64,000 nucleotides of DNA from Streptomyces sp. NBC_00271 (GTDB lineage Bacteria > Actinomycetota > Actinomycetes > Streptomycetales > Streptomycetaceae), in assembly GCF_036178845.1 (NCBI RefSeq), contig NZ_CP108071.1:62001-126000 (forward strand), read 5' to 3'. Positions 28,118-37,240 of the stretch are shown piece after piece. The position numbers and the translations under genes were made by a program. The notes below the pieces were generated by a model that saw only the letters and a program-made list of their open reading frames with translations, made no database searches and was not told where the DNA came from. How positions within the stretch are numbered: position 1 is the stretch's first letter; every line of letters starts with the position of its first letter.

Positions 28118-29911
28118 CTATGGGCTCTGTACGACCGATTCCCATGGAATATCCTCCTCTGTCACCGGTGAGTTCGTCCTGGACCATGCCTGCGCTGCCC
28201 GCCTGCTGATCGCTTCCGTCTCGGCCTTCGCAGCCGCTGAAATCTGACCCGCGTTCGGCTCCTTGTACCAAGGACGAAGACGGATCAGGGCCGGCCTCAC
28301 ACCCGTGGCGAGGAGCAGGGCAGTGCCCTTCGGCAGGGCCCGTATTTTGTCCGGCGGAAGCACGTTTTCCTGCCGATAAGAAATTGAGCGCGAGGAGCCA
28401 TCTCTACTTCTTGAATAACTGACCGTACTGACGTCGTGCTGGCCGACCAATTTTGAGATCTTCTCAACAAAGTCCGCGTCGTCGAGCCCTGCGCCGAGCA
28501 GCTTGATCGTGGCGGCGCTCCAGAGGGCGTCCATACCGGCGTCTCCCCAGACGCGGGCTCCCTGACGGTAGCTCTGGAGCAGCGTGACCACATTGATCCC
28601 GCGGGATCCGAAGTGGCTGTACAGGTCGGGCAGATCAGAGATGCGACAAACGTTTGCCGCCTCGTCGAGGACAGCCGTCATCGGGGGATCCAGCCGCCCT
28701 CCGAGTCGCTCCGCCGCGACCACTCCGGCACGCATCGCGGCATCCGCGAGGCCGGCGATCACACCGGCCGCAGACCCACCGCCGTCTTTGGAAAGCAAGT
28801 ACAGGGTGTCCCGGCCGAGCACATGCTGTTCGGGACGGAACTGCGGAAGATCGGGGTCGCGGGTCACCCACGCAAGGATCTCCGGGTCCAGGAGGCAGGC
28901 AACGCACTGCCGGGCCGTCTCATAGATGCCGTCGCGAGTCTCCACCGCTCCGCGTACGGTTCCCTGCAGCTGTTCGGCCAGCGCGGTCATTCCTACGTCC
29001 CGCAGCAGGTCCACCGGGGTGCGGTCGGACGGATCAGCAAGCCATGCGAGCAGGTCGACCACCGAGGAACCACCGCGAGCGGCGGCGAGAAAGAGCGCGG
29101 TCAGAGTGTTTTGTGCAGCTGAAATCCAGAAATCCTTCTTCGAAGCGTCATCGTTCACAGACGCGACGAAGTGCCCGGCCAATCTGCGAGCGCCCTCGAT
29201 CGTGTGGCACTCGGCGAGCATGTCCCACCACATCGCGCGAGGCGCGTGGGCTATTCCTTGCGGGTCGAAAGTCCACACGGTGCCGATCTCGGCTCGCTGG
29301 GCCCGGGTGACGGCATACACATCGGACTTGTTGGAGGTCAGGAGCACGCAGCCGCGTGCACGCAACACTCTCGGGATGGCGATTCCTGTCGATTTTCCGG
29401 CCCGCGGCGCCATCAGATCGAGTTCGACGTCTTCGAAGGAGGAACGCAGTTCGGGCCCGGAGGGCTCCAGGTCACCGAGCAGGTTGCCTGTCTCGTCCGG
29501 TTCCGGCTCGGCGATGCCCTTGAGCGAGGGGCGCAACTCGCGCGCTCGGGCTGTGATTCCCGCCGGCCCCAGGGCCGCGAGCTCCCGCCGTCCGGCCAAG
29601 CCGTTGGTCCGGTTGATCGCGCCCGGCACCCGGGTGCTCACCAGAACGAGCGAGACAGCCAAGAAGATGAACAGCGCAGCCGCGCCCGCGTATACGGCGT
29701 AGGGGCTGGCGCCGGTCCAGAGCCCGCCGGCCCCGTCCGTGACCAGGGAAACGAAGGTCGACATGGCGAAGGGCGGCGGATTCCAGCCGGCGCCCGTCGC
29801 CGCGGCGCCCAACGTACCGCCGAGCCATACCACTGCACACAGCACCAGATTGAAGGCGGCGACAGCCACGATCGCCCACGCGGCGAGGTCACTGCCCGGC
29901 CTGCCCCTCAC
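28118..29911 (-). CDS. VirD4/TraG-like coupling protein
   Basis: 597 aa from GTG 29911, which overlaps the stop of the preceding gene (GTGA); the frame is open further upstream but that part lies inside the previous gene. Two membrane helices (9-31, 72-93), then a TraG/TraD-type ATPase: Walker A APRAGKSTG (168-176), SNKSDVYAVTRAQR, Walker B MTAVLDEAAN (411-420), DLYSHFGSRGINVVTLLQSY. Coupling proteins deliver the relaxase-DNA complex to the secretion channel. Last gene of the eight-gene minus-strand cluster. A truncated second copy of its C-terminal half lies at 53.3-53.8 kb. Confidence 0.9.
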   Translation of the reverse strand: MRGRPGSDLAAWAIVAVAAFNLVLCAVVWLGGTLGAAATGAGWNPPPFAMSTFVSLVTDGAGGLWTGASPYAVYAGAAALFIFLAVSLVLVSTRVPGAINRTNGLAGRRELAALGPAGITARARELRPSLKGIAEPEPDETGNLLGDLEPSGPELRSSFEDVELDLMAPRAGKSTGIAIPRVLRARGCVLLTSNKSDVYAVTRAQRAEIGTVWTFDPQGIAHAPRAMWWDMLAECHTIEGARRLAGHFVASVNDDASKKDFWISAAQNTLTALFLAAARGGSSVVDLLAWLADPSDRTPVDLLRDVGMTALAEQLQGTVRGAVETRDGIYETARQCVACLLDPEILAWVTRDPDLPQFRPEQHVLGRDTLYLLSKDGGGSAAGVIAGLADAAMRAGVVAAERLGGRLDPPMTAVLDEAANVCRISDLPDLYSHFGSRGINVVTLLQSYRQGARVWGDAGMDALWSAATIKLLGAGLDDADFVEKISKLVGQHDVSTVSYSRSRDGSSRSISYRQENVLPPDKIRALPKGTALLLATGVRPALIRLRPWYKEPNAGQISAAAKAETEAISRRAAQAWSRTNSPVTEEDIPWESVVQSP

Positions 29912-31683
29912 CCGGCCCACCGCCCCGAGGCACCGGCCGGGTCGGCGGTCCGGTCGCGTTCCGTGGGACCGCGATCGTCCGGCCAGCCGATCCGTGGTGT
30001 TGCGCCGTGTTCGGCCTCCGCCTCGCCGACGTACTCGTTGGGCGTCCACCGAGTGTTGGTGTCGTGCAGCATCCGTTCGGTGTCGGTGATGGCGACCTTG
30101 ATCGGGATACCGGGGCGTCCACCGACCTTGATGAGGAATCGCCCGCGTCCCGGGGGTTCCTCGTTGACACCCGCACTCGCCCAGCCGGGGGGTGACGACC
30201 AGGAGGAGACGAGCTCGATCTCTCGGCGGGACAGCCCCACCACCTTGCCGAGTTCCTCCATCTCAGCCCGCGGAAGACCCGCGCACACCACCATCCCGGC
30301 TCTCTCGACGAAGCCCCGCGCCTTGGCTCGATCCGAATCCGTACCGAGCGCCTCGGCGTCCTTCAGGGTGTGCGTGATCTTGGCGTCTCCCAGGCCAAGG
30401 GAACGATTGAGGCGGGTGAGTGCATCGATGCGATCGACGATGCCGGAAGCAGCCCGCAGGGGACGCCAGAGCTCGTCGAGCACGGTGAAGAACCAGCGCC
30501 GTGGGGCAAGTCCGGCGTCAGCGAGGGCATGCGAGGCCGCGACGGTGCCCAGTCCGTCCGACCAGGCGGCGAGCATCGCGGCAGCGGTGAGCTGGGTGTC
30601 GGCCTCACCGATCCGTGAAATGTCGATGCAGACGGCCGGCGCGTTGGGGTCGATGCGTGTCGAGGTCTTCGAGGCGAAGGTGCCGCCGAGTGGTCCGTCC
30701 AGGATGCCCAGCAGAGAACGGTGCAACGGGTCCACCGCATCCCGGTACCGGGTGTCGTCGCCGCGGTCCAGGGTCACGGCGCGCACTCGGTCGGGACCCT
30801 CGTTGAGCACTCTGAGAAGGTCGGGCAGAAGAAGGGTCCGATCGCCCGGTGTCCGCTCCCGCAGATGGTGCAGACAGGCGGAGAGCACTGACAGTTCGTG
30901 GTCGTCCATCGGCCGCCCCCGCACGATGGTGACCAGCGCGGCGACCATGTTGAGCACGCGCCCATGAGCCTCTGCTGCCAGTGCCTGTCCCGCCTCACCG
31001 CCGATCCGCACGGCCGCGGCCCCCATCGCTCCCGGGTCCAGGACGTTGATGCCGCCGACTCCGCGCCCGATCGAGATGACCTGGCCGCCGAGGGCCCGGA
31101 CGGTGTCCGCGTAGTCGGGCTTGAGGTCACCGAGTACGAGTGGCACCACTCCTGTGGCGGACAGTCCGATGAGCATGCGATTGACCAGGGTGGACTTGCC
31201 CAGTCCCGGCATGCCCAGCATGAAGAGCGACGGGTTCGATATGTAACGGGCGCGGGTGAACCAGGACAAGGGGTCACCGCACACGGTCGCCCCCGTGAAG
31301 AGATGCTGCCCGAGCGGCACACCGGTCATGGGCGCCCCCGACCCGGCGGCGAAGGGCCACAGGCCGCATGCCTGCACCGTGGTGGCACGCCACATCGTCG
31401 GCGAGTCCATGTAGCCCACTCGCCCGCCGCCGGCGCCGTGCCAGCCACGGGCAGGGCCGCGCGTCTCACGGAGCGAGGACGCAGAACCGCCTTCCCGCTC
31501 GGCCCCGATCTTGCCTGCCGCGGCGCGGTTCCCTTTCGCCGTCCTCTTCGCCTTGCTTCGCCGTTCCTCCTCCTGCGTCTCTTCCACCGTCCCGGCCACG
31601 TGGCTCAGGGCCGTCGTGGGGCCGGACGCACCGGGCGGCCAGTTGGCCACGGGGCCCGACGCGCGTTCCTTCATGCCGCTCAC
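29908..31683 (-). CDS. VirB4-like ATPase of type IV secretion apparatus
   Basis: 591 aa. A polar, charged N-terminal ~90 residues precede a VirB4/TraC-type AAA domain: Walker A LGMPGLGKST (156-165), GDLKPDYADTVRALGGQVIS, Walker B RWFFTVLDELWRPL (396-409) and KARGFVERAGMVVCAGL. VirB4 proteins energise the conjugation channel. It lacks the usual N-terminal VirB4 domain, which may be supplied by the SCO6880-like gene just upstream. GTG 31683 overlaps the preceding stop (GTGA), and its own stop overlaps the VirD4 start the same way. Confidence 0.88.
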   Translation of the reverse strand: MSGMKERASGPVANWPPGASGPTTALSHVAGTVEETQEEERRSKAKRTAKGNRAAAGKIGAEREGGSASSLRETRGPARGWHGAGGGRVGYMDSPTMWRATTVQACGLWPFAAGSGAPMTGVPLGQHLFTGATVCGDPLSWFTRARYISNPSLFMLGMPGLGKSTLVNRMLIGLSATGVVPLVLGDLKPDYADTVRALGGQVISIGRGVGGINVLDPGAMGAAAVRIGGEAGQALAAEAHGRVLNMVAALVTIVRGRPMDDHELSVLSACLHHLRERTPGDRTLLLPDLLRVLNEGPDRVRAVTLDRGDDTRYRDAVDPLHRSLLGILDGPLGGTFASKTSTRIDPNAPAVCIDISRIGEADTQLTAAAMLAAWSDGLGTVAASHALADAGLAPRRWFFTVLDELWRPLRAASGIVDRIDALTRLNRSLGLGDAKITHTLKDAEALGTDSDRAKARGFVERAGMVVCAGLPRAEMEELGKVVGLSRREIELVSSWSSPPGWASAGVNEEPPGRGRFLIKVGGRPGIPIKVAITDTERMLHDTNTRWTPNEYVGEAEAEHGATPRIGWPDDRGPTERDRTADPAGASGRWAG

Positions 31684-33173
31684 AGCGCCTCCTGCAGTTC
31701 GTGCGGAATGAGCGTCTGCTCCCAGGGAAGAATCCCGACGGGCAGGGTGCAGCTGAAGGCTGCGGCCTGCATACGGTCGGCAGGGCGCATGGAGATGCGC
31801 GAGGCCGCCAGGAGATTGCGCACGGTCACACTCGCGTCGTCGAGTTCAGCCGCGGAATCCACAGTGACGGTCAGCATGAGCGAGAACTCCACAAGTCCGG
31901 CGCCTGAGGCCTCCTCTGCTGCAGTCTGCTCGACCGCCCGCACCTCCGAGGCAGCTCGGGCCTGCACCATTCCACGCCCGGAGCTGGCCATGAACTGCGC
32001 GCTTCGGCGGTCCGCCTCCACGATGCGCGCCGAGGTAGCCGGGTCGATCGGCCGATAGAGAAGAGCGACCCTCTTACGGCGCGTTCCGTTGGCGGCCTCG
32101 AGCAGCCCGCGCAGCACGCTCGAGCGGACTGTTCCCCGTGGCGCGAGGGTAAGCATCCAGCTGCGCGAGACCCCGGAATCGTGGTGGTAGGCCCCGACCG
32201 TCTCGACGCAGGCGGCGGGTCCCGCATCTTCCCACTCAAGGCCCGTACCGCCGTGCTCGGCCCGCACAGTGAGCACGTCGGCCGCGACGGCCGGGTCGTA
32301 GGCCACGCGTACGACTTCGGCGATCCGTTCTTTCGACAGGGGGTACGCCGAGCCCCCGCCGGCTCCGACGAGCCCGCTCAGGAGCCCGGGGATACGAATC
32401 GCCAGGTCAGTGATCACGTCCTGATGATCACGCTTCTGGTTCGGTGGCACGCCATAGGTGAGGGTGATGTACGTGTGCATTTCGGAGGAGGCTGAAGGGT
32501 AACTCTGGACAACCTCCTCCATGACCGCGCGCGCTGCTGCGGGAGCAGACGGAGAAATGCGCGACAGTACCTCGTTGGCCAGCCTCGTCCCTGGGTCGGG
32601 GGCGGTCTCGATGACGACGGATGCCCCACGGAGCCCCGGTTCGTGGGACAGCCGGGCAAGCCACTCACCCCACATGGCCACCCATACGTCCACCTGGTCA
32701 GGGTCGACCAGGGAGCCGCCGTCCGGTTCGCAGCCGAGGACAACGGTGTACAAGTTGCGGTTCGGGTGAACCAGCACGCCGAAAGGGCGGTCATAGGCGT
32801 CCCGCCCCTCGCTGACGGTGACTCGGTTGAGCAGGCCCGGGGGCCGGAAGCGTCCACCAGGACGCTGTGACAGAGGACCGGACACGTAGAGGTGCGCGCC
32901 TTTGGCCTTGCGCCGCATCCAGGCGAAGCGCAAGGTCATCAACTGGTAGACGTTCCTTCCGTCCTGGGTGCGCACGGCCAGCGGAGTGAGGACCATGACG
33001 AGCGGGACGAGCAGCACGGCTGCGACCAGCAGCGACACCAAAGACGCGAGGAGTACGACGATCAGTCCTCCGAACACCCCGATGGTGCCGATCAGGCCGA
33101 GCGGCCCGAGGCCTGGCCTGCGGGGACGGCGCCAATTGCCGTACGTGGGGTGCGAAACGGCTTCAGCGGACAT
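31680..33173 (-). CDS. SCO6880-family conjugation protein
   Basis: 497 aa. ATG 33173 preceded by AGGAAGGAAG. Two adjacent hydrophobic segments (about 23-70: LGLIGTIGVFGGLIVVLLAS, LLVAAVLLVPLVMVLTPLAV), then a long soluble domain (RFAWMRRKAKGAHLYVSGPL, YITLTYGVPPNQKRDHQDVI). It matches the SCO6880 family as I remember it, found beside VirB4-like ATPases in actinobacteria. By position and domain size it may act as the detached N-terminal part of a split VirB4 plus a membrane anchor; that is inference. No ATPase motif of its own. Confidence 0.85.
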   Translation of the reverse strand: MSAEAVSHPTYGNWRRPRRPGLGPLGLIGTIGVFGGLIVVLLASLVSLLVAAVLLVPLVMVLTPLAVRTQDGRNVYQLMTLRFAWMRRKAKGAHLYVSGPLSQRPGGRFRPPGLLNRVTVSEGRDAYDRPFGVLVHPNRNLYTVVLGCEPDGGSLVDPDQVDVWVAMWGEWLARLSHEPGLRGASVVIETAPDPGTRLANEVLSRISPSAPAAARAVMEEVVQSYPSASSEMHTYITLTYGVPPNQKRDHQDVITDLAIRIPGLLSGLVGAGGGSAYPLSKERIAEVVRVAYDPAVAADVLTVRAEHGGTGLEWEDAGPAACVETVGAYHHDSGVSRSWMLTLAPRGTVRSSVLRGLLEAANGTRRKRVALLYRPIDPATSARIVEADRRSAQFMASSGRGMVQARAASEVRAVEQTAAEEASGAGLVEFSLMLTVTVDSAAELDDASVTVRNLLAASRISMRPADRMQAAAFSCTLPVGILPWEQTLIPHELQEAL

Positions 33174-33311
33174 TCATCTGCTTCCTTCCTGCTTTCGTTC
33201 GTTCATGATCACTGACAAGCTCAGGAGTGCGGTCCGGCGAAGGGTCGACGCGCGCCGGCCCTGATTCCCGCGCCGTTGTGCGCTTGAGCTGTAACGTCGG
33301 CTTTTCGCGCG

Positions 33312-34454
33312 CTACCTGTTGTGTCCCGCATTTCCGTCGGCTCCGTCCAGGGCGCCGGCCGCGAGGTTGCCGACGTTCTGCGCGACACGAACCACGGCAC
33401 CGGCGGGGCCTGCCGCCAATGCCCCGGCACCCGACGTGCCACGTCCGCCACCGGCCCTTTGCCGGCCGCCGGCGCCGGATCCGTTCGTGGCCGCTCCCGC
33501 CGCTCCAGTCGCACCCGATGGGCCGCGGCCTCCCGCGGTCCCGTTCTGACCGGCACCGGCAGAACCGGCACCAAGTGACCGCGCACCGGTAGCCACCGCA
33601 CTCCCCACCGTCGACACTCCCTTTCCTACGACGTTGGCACCACCGAGTGCGGCAGTCGCGGGGACAACCAGCTTGAGCAGTGCGGGCAGGGCGACAGCGG
33701 ACAGGAACATCACACCGATTCCGGCAATCCGTTCATGGATGTCGTCATCCGGGCCGCTCGAGATCATCGCTGAGCCGGCGAACAGGACGAGACCGGCGGC
33801 CGGCTTGTAGAGCAGCCAGGCGACCATCCAGCCAATGTGCTTGCGCCACCAACCGGAGCCCCAGTTCGTCATGGAAGCCGCGGCGGCAAGCGGCAGAGTT
33901 CCAAGGAGCAGGATCATCACGCCGAGGCGGATGTAGAGCAGGATCGTGTGCACGATGCCGGCAATCAGCAGGAGAAAGGCCAGGACGAGCAGCAGGAACG
34001 CGTCTACACCTCCGCCGCTCTGGCAGCCGATGTTGCTGGTGAGTTGCTGGGAGGCACCTTGCTTGAAAAGGAAGTCAGCATACCGATCGGAGAGACCCGC
34101 AAGAGCGGTGACTACTGCCGTGGCGCCACCTGCTACGACAATGACGCGGAGCAGACCCTTCAGTGCGGTTGCTCCGGCTTCTCCCCGCCGTTCAAGTGCC
34201 ATCCGGATCGCCGCGAAGATCAGCGATGCGACGGCCGTGTATACAACAATCCACTGCGTCTGATTGTCGACGTCTTGGGCCGTGTCGGAGGTGGAGAGCG
34301 TCGGGATGCCTGTTGTCAGTGTGCCGAATACCGATATGGCGGCCCCTAGTACAGAATTTGCTATGCCCTCCACAATGCTGCCGATGGGATCACCCAGAAA
34401 CTGGAAGAATCCCTTGACTGCATCGACGAGCGGGTTCCCCGTGGAACAAGCCAC
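33312..34454 (-). CDS. VirB6/TrbL-like polytopic membrane protein (SCO6881-type)
   Basis: 380 aa from GTG 34454, with GGAGG six bases upstream and the preceding stop one base away. Several membrane helices: around WIVVYTAVASLIFAAIRMAL, GLLRVIVVAGGATAVVTALA, AFLLLVLAFLLLIAGIVHTI, LLYIRLGVMILLLGTLPLA, and two more before residue ~275. The last ~100 residues are Gly/Ala/Ser-rich and low complexity. Topology and position fit the VirB6/TrbL channel component. The sequence NIGCQSGGGVDAFLL may hold an extracytoplasmic loop. Confidence 0.82.
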   Translation of the reverse strand: MACSTGNPLVDAVKGFFQFLGDPIGSIVEGIANSVLGAAISVFGTLTTGIPTLSTSDTAQDVDNQTQWIVVYTAVASLIFAAIRMALERRGEAGATALKGLLRVIVVAGGATAVVTALAGLSDRYADFLFKQGASQQLTSNIGCQSGGGVDAFLLLVLAFLLLIAGIVHTILLYIRLGVMILLLGTLPLAAAASMTNWGSGWWRKHIGWMVAWLLYKPAAGLVLFAGSAMISSGPDDDIHERIAGIGVMFLSAVALPALLKLVVPATAALGGANVVGKGVSTVGSAVATGARSLGAGSAGAGQNGTAGGRGPSGATGAAGAATNGSGAGGRQRAGGGRGTSGAGALAAGPAGAVVRVAQNVGNLAAGALDGADGNAGHNR

Positions 34455-34455
34455 G

Positions 34456-35220
34456 TCATGTCCTCCAAAGCATGAATCCGTCGCTTCCCGAAACAGTTTG
34501 CATCGGCGCGTAAAGGGCCCCGTCGGGCTTGGGTTGCACCTTCCAGTCGCCACCGTCCCATTTCAGAGAAACAGCCGTTGAACGGTAACCGCCGGAACCG
34601 CTTTTGATGAGAAGCTGTACCTCGGCGCCACCAGGTGAGTAAGACATGACCGCGAAGCCGGCATACGAGCCGACAGCGGTTCCGTTCTGCGCCGACGCGG
34701 GGACGGTCGACCGCTGTGCCACAAAAATGTCCCGGCCCGGTCCCTTGACCAACTGCTGTTCGGCGATGGTCCGCCAGGCCCGCCCGCTCATCTGTGTAGG
34801 GATGACGTTCGCGGCCATCACCGCCCCCGTCGGTGTGTGGGCGAAGCACCACATCACCGGCCCACTGAACCGGAGCGGACCTGCCGACGGAGACGTCGGG
34901 ACCTTCGACAAGCCGATCGACCGCCACTGCACATCAGCGGGTGCTGCCGCTGGCTTCGCCCTGTCGGAATCATCGGAGAGGCACCCCGGCGGACGAACAT
35001 CCCTGCCCTGTCCGGTGGGGCTCGTTCCAGAGGGGAGCGAGAGCGGGCCTTTCCCTTCTCCTGTGTTCCCTCGCGCATCCGCCGAGTCTTGCCCTGTTGT
35101 CAGCCATGTGATTCCAGAGACCACCAGGACAGCGGCGAGGAATATCGCAGAGAAAACCCTTCCCTGCTGACTCCAATACGGCGAGTCCGCACCCGCACTT
35201 GCTTTATTGCGCTTAAACAC
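34456..35220 (-). CDS. VirB8-like bitopic conjugation protein
   Basis: 254 aa from GTG 35220 (GGAGGT 10 bases upstream; a GTG at 35238 overlaps that site). A short basic cytoplasmic N-terminus, one membrane helix (about 22-42, VFSAIFLAAVLVVSGITWL), a Pro/Ser-rich linker and a soluble domain (SGRAWRTIAEQQLVKGPGRD, VQLLIKSGSGGYRSTAVSLK, WKVQP) that fits an NTF2-like VirB8/TcpC fold: a KWDGGDWKV hairpin near the end resembles such domains. Sequence identity to known VirB8 is not recognisable by eye; the role is assigned mainly from topology and neighbours. Confidence 0.72.
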   Translation of the reverse strand: MFKRNKASAGADSPYWSQQGRVFSAIFLAAVLVVSGITWLTTGQDSADARGNTGEGKGPLSLPSGTSPTGQGRDVRPPGCLSDDSDRAKPAAAPADVQWRSIGLSKVPTSPSAGPLRFSGPVMWCFAHTPTGAVMAANVIPTQMSGRAWRTIAEQQLVKGPGRDIFVAQRSTVPASAQNGTAVGSYAGFAVMSYSPGGAEVQLLIKSGSGGYRSTAVSLKWDGGDWKVQPKPDGALYAPMQTVSGSDGFMLWRT

Positions 35221-35238
35221 AATGCCCCATACCTCCAC

Positions 35239-35520
35239 TTAGGCAAAGACGAAGCTGATCAGCGGTCCGGCTGTCGCGACCAGCACACAGCCGCCCAGCA
35301 CCATGCCGAGTCGGCTCATGTGCTCGGACGCCTCACCGCGCTTCATGGACAAAGCCATCATTGCTCCGGTGATCAGAACTCCTGCGACACCGGCCGCAGT
35401 ACCTCCCCAGGCAGCTATACCGAGGACGGTGTTGACCTTCTGGGTAAGCGCGTCGGGAGCGTCGCGCCCTGGGTTAGGCACGGCGGCGGCCTGGAAAATG
35501 GTGGGAAGGAATTCCTTCAT
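35239..35520 (-). CDS. Small two-helix membrane protein, VirB2-like
   Basis: 93 aa. ATG 35520 with AGGAGA five bases upstream. Two hydrophobic segments (about 34-56 and 72-92: GIAAWGGTAAGVAGVLITGA, GMVLGGCVLVATAGPLISFV) joined by a short charged loop (SMKRGEASEHMSR), the size and topology of VirB2/TrbC pilin subunits. It is paralogous to the gene at 35697 (shared pattern AxWxxxAAxVxGVxxxGxxMALxMxRGE). Confidence 0.75.
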   Translation of the reverse strand: MKEFLPTIFQAAAVPNPGRDAPDALTQKVNTVLGIAAWGGTAAGVAGVLITGAMMALSMKRGEASEHMSRLGMVLGGCVLVATAGPLISFVFA

Positions 35521-35696
35521 CGTTTCTCCTGAGATTATCGGAGCGAGTGAGGGTGAGCGACAAGGAAATATATTTCATGAATGCGGATCTGTGCCCTGCG
35601 GGCAGTTCGACGGTGGCCGGGCGCAGCGGTGCCGCGTGCAGGGTGAGTAGAAGTTCTTGGCCGTACCTCGAAGAAGCAAGGGGTGCGGGCGCCACC

Positions 35697-35969
35697 TCAG
35701 AGTGAGAAGGGGCCAAGAAAATTCACAATTGGTCCGGCAGTACTGCCGAGGATGCAGGCGAGCATGACGAACAGGAGTCCGCGGAAGTGCTCTGCTCCTT
35801 CGCCCGGGTAGCCACGGCGCATCTGAAGGGCCATCAGAGTGCCGACCGTTATGACACCGCCGACAGCCGCGGCCGAGGCGCACCATGCGAGGATTCCGAG
35901 CAGTTGGTCGGCTTCTGCACCCGGCGTGAACGTCGCCGCGCGAGCAGCCACCTCGACCGATTCCCTCAC
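35697..35969 (-). CDS. Small two-helix membrane protein, VirB2-like paralogue
   Basis: 90 aa from GTG 35969, overlapping the upstream stop (GTGA). Helices at about 25-46 (LAWCASAAAVGGVITVGTLM) and 66-88 (LLFVMLACILGSTAGPIVNF) with loop ALQMRRGYPGEGAEHFRG; same layout as its neighbour at 35239. A pair of pilin-like subunits could form a heteropolymer or serve two structures. The 176 bases between the two genes hold no further gene. Confidence 0.75.
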   Translation of the reverse strand: MRESVEVAARAATFTPGAEADQLLGILAWCASAAAVGGVITVGTLMALQMRRGYPGEGAEHFRGLLFVMLACILGSTAGPIVNFLGPFSL

Positions 35970-36622
35970 CGGGCACCACCCATCTCCGCCGGCCGGAGCC
36001 CGGCGAGCGCGCCCAGCTGGAAGACCTCCTTGGGAAGGGCCTTCGCTTTACCGTCCAATCGCCAGGCAGGAACCCACGGCACCCGCCTGACAGGGGCGGC
36101 GGAGCGGAGTACCCGAACGCGGCGAGCGAGCGGCAACGGCAGTCGACCGGGCGCATCGGCGACAAGCACGAGAGCCACCAACTCCATACCGGGTGGGTGC
36201 CTGCCATCACGCAAAGCGCCGAGCATCTGAGAGGCCGCCCGTAGACCGCTGGCATTGGTTCGTGCCACGACCATCACCCGGGCGGGCTCCCCTCGTGTGA
36301 TGTCGGGCCAGCGACAGCCCAGGTCGGCTCCCCCGAGAGCTGCCGCCAGGGTGCTCGCGCCCGCGCCGCCGTGAGCCGCGACCCAGCCCGTACCTGCGCC
36401 GACGGGCGGGGGTGGTGTCCAGGACCGCTGCGGCCTCCGCATCTGGGTGGAGGGCCGTATCACCAGGGTCTCGTGATCCCCGGTCGCCGGTTGGTGCCCC
36501 TGAGTCCGTTGAGCCGGCCGTGACATGTGTGCGGCTGCCGCCTGTGCTCCGGGCAGGAGCCGGGTGGTCGGACCGCGCACCCACGCCTGCGGACCGGAAC
36601 GCTCCATCGAGGGGACGCTCAT
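35966..36622 (-). CDS. P-loop-like protein of conjugation cluster (DUF6668-type)
   Basis: 218 aa from ATG 36622 (GAGGAG five bases upstream). After a Pro/Arg/Gln-rich N-terminus come GWVAAHGGAGASTLAAALGG, a variant P-loop (GGAGAST, no GK[ST]), then VMVVARTNASGLRAASQMLG, GMELVALVLVADAPGRLPLP and HPWVPAWRL-like RRVPWVPAWRLDGKAK. This resembles ParA/MinD-like folds without the normal deviant Walker lysine order. It is first in the cluster. From memory the pattern matches DUF6668; role unknown, possibly apparatus positioning. Confidence 0.7.
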   Translation of the reverse strand: MSVPSMERSGPQAWVRGPTTRLLPGAQAAAAHMSRPAQRTQGHQPATGDHETLVIRPSTQMRRPQRSWTPPPPVGAGTGWVAAHGGAGASTLAAALGGADLGCRWPDITRGEPARVMVVARTNASGLRAASQMLGALRDGRHPPGMELVALVLVADAPGRLPLPLARRVRVLRSAAPVRRVPWVPAWRLDGKAKALPKEVFQLGALAGLRPAEMGGAR

Positions 36623-36909
36623 ACGGCTCCTCACCACCTTCCTTGGATCCAGTCGTTCTCGTTGAACTGTTGGCTGTGGTACTCGTTGCGTTCTCTGAGT
36701 CCGTCGTGCCCTGTCAGACAGCCACAACGAGGGTCGCCCAACCAGGGTTCATGACTTCGGCGACTCAATTCGGAAGACCTGAAGGGTGTCGCGGAAGGGG
36801 TATCGATCAGGGCATCTCACCCGTGTGGCCGGGGTGTTGAGGGCCGATCGGGAGTGGGTGGATCAGTTCGGTCGGCTGCTGAGAGCGGTCCGGGAACGCG
36901 GCGAGGACT

Positions 36910-37240
36910 GTGGCTGGGGCCCCGCCCGTGACGGCTCACCACCCGGCTGAGCGCGTGCTGTCGGTGGCCGTTTACCACCGCACAAACCTCACCGTGCGGC
37001 AGCTCGCACCGTTGTTCGGTGTGACCGTGCTGATCATCGTGGACACGGAGACCCGGCTGGTGATGGCCGCGGCCCGCACGGTGCCCGGCACGACCGCGGA
37101 CGCGAAGGCCTGGCGGGACTCCGGCCCGGCCGAGCACTGCGGGGGTGCGGCGGTCCTCGGTGACGGCGTCTGCATCGACAGCGGCCTCACTGGTCAGCGG
37201 TTGTGCCTGGCGTGCGCTGCCGCCGTGCTTCGCTATCTCG
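36910..37240 (+). pseudogene. IS5-family (IS427-like) transposase with internal deletion
   Basis: AERVLSVAVYHRTNLTVRQL APLFGV is followed at once by IIVDTETRLVMAAARTVPG TTADAKAWRDSG and ADGV-like GDGVCIDSGL. The HTH end and the first catalytic block (DGTLVPTRDH, YRYSTN) are lost in a clean in-frame deletion, and the C-terminus decays after 37200. Same family as 10003-10608. Confidence 0.65.

Noticed and set aside
29912..30049. Upstream extension of the VirD4-like gene
   Set aside because: It lies inside the coding end of the VirB4-like gene and is Arg-rich; the GTGA overlap gives a natural start at 29911.
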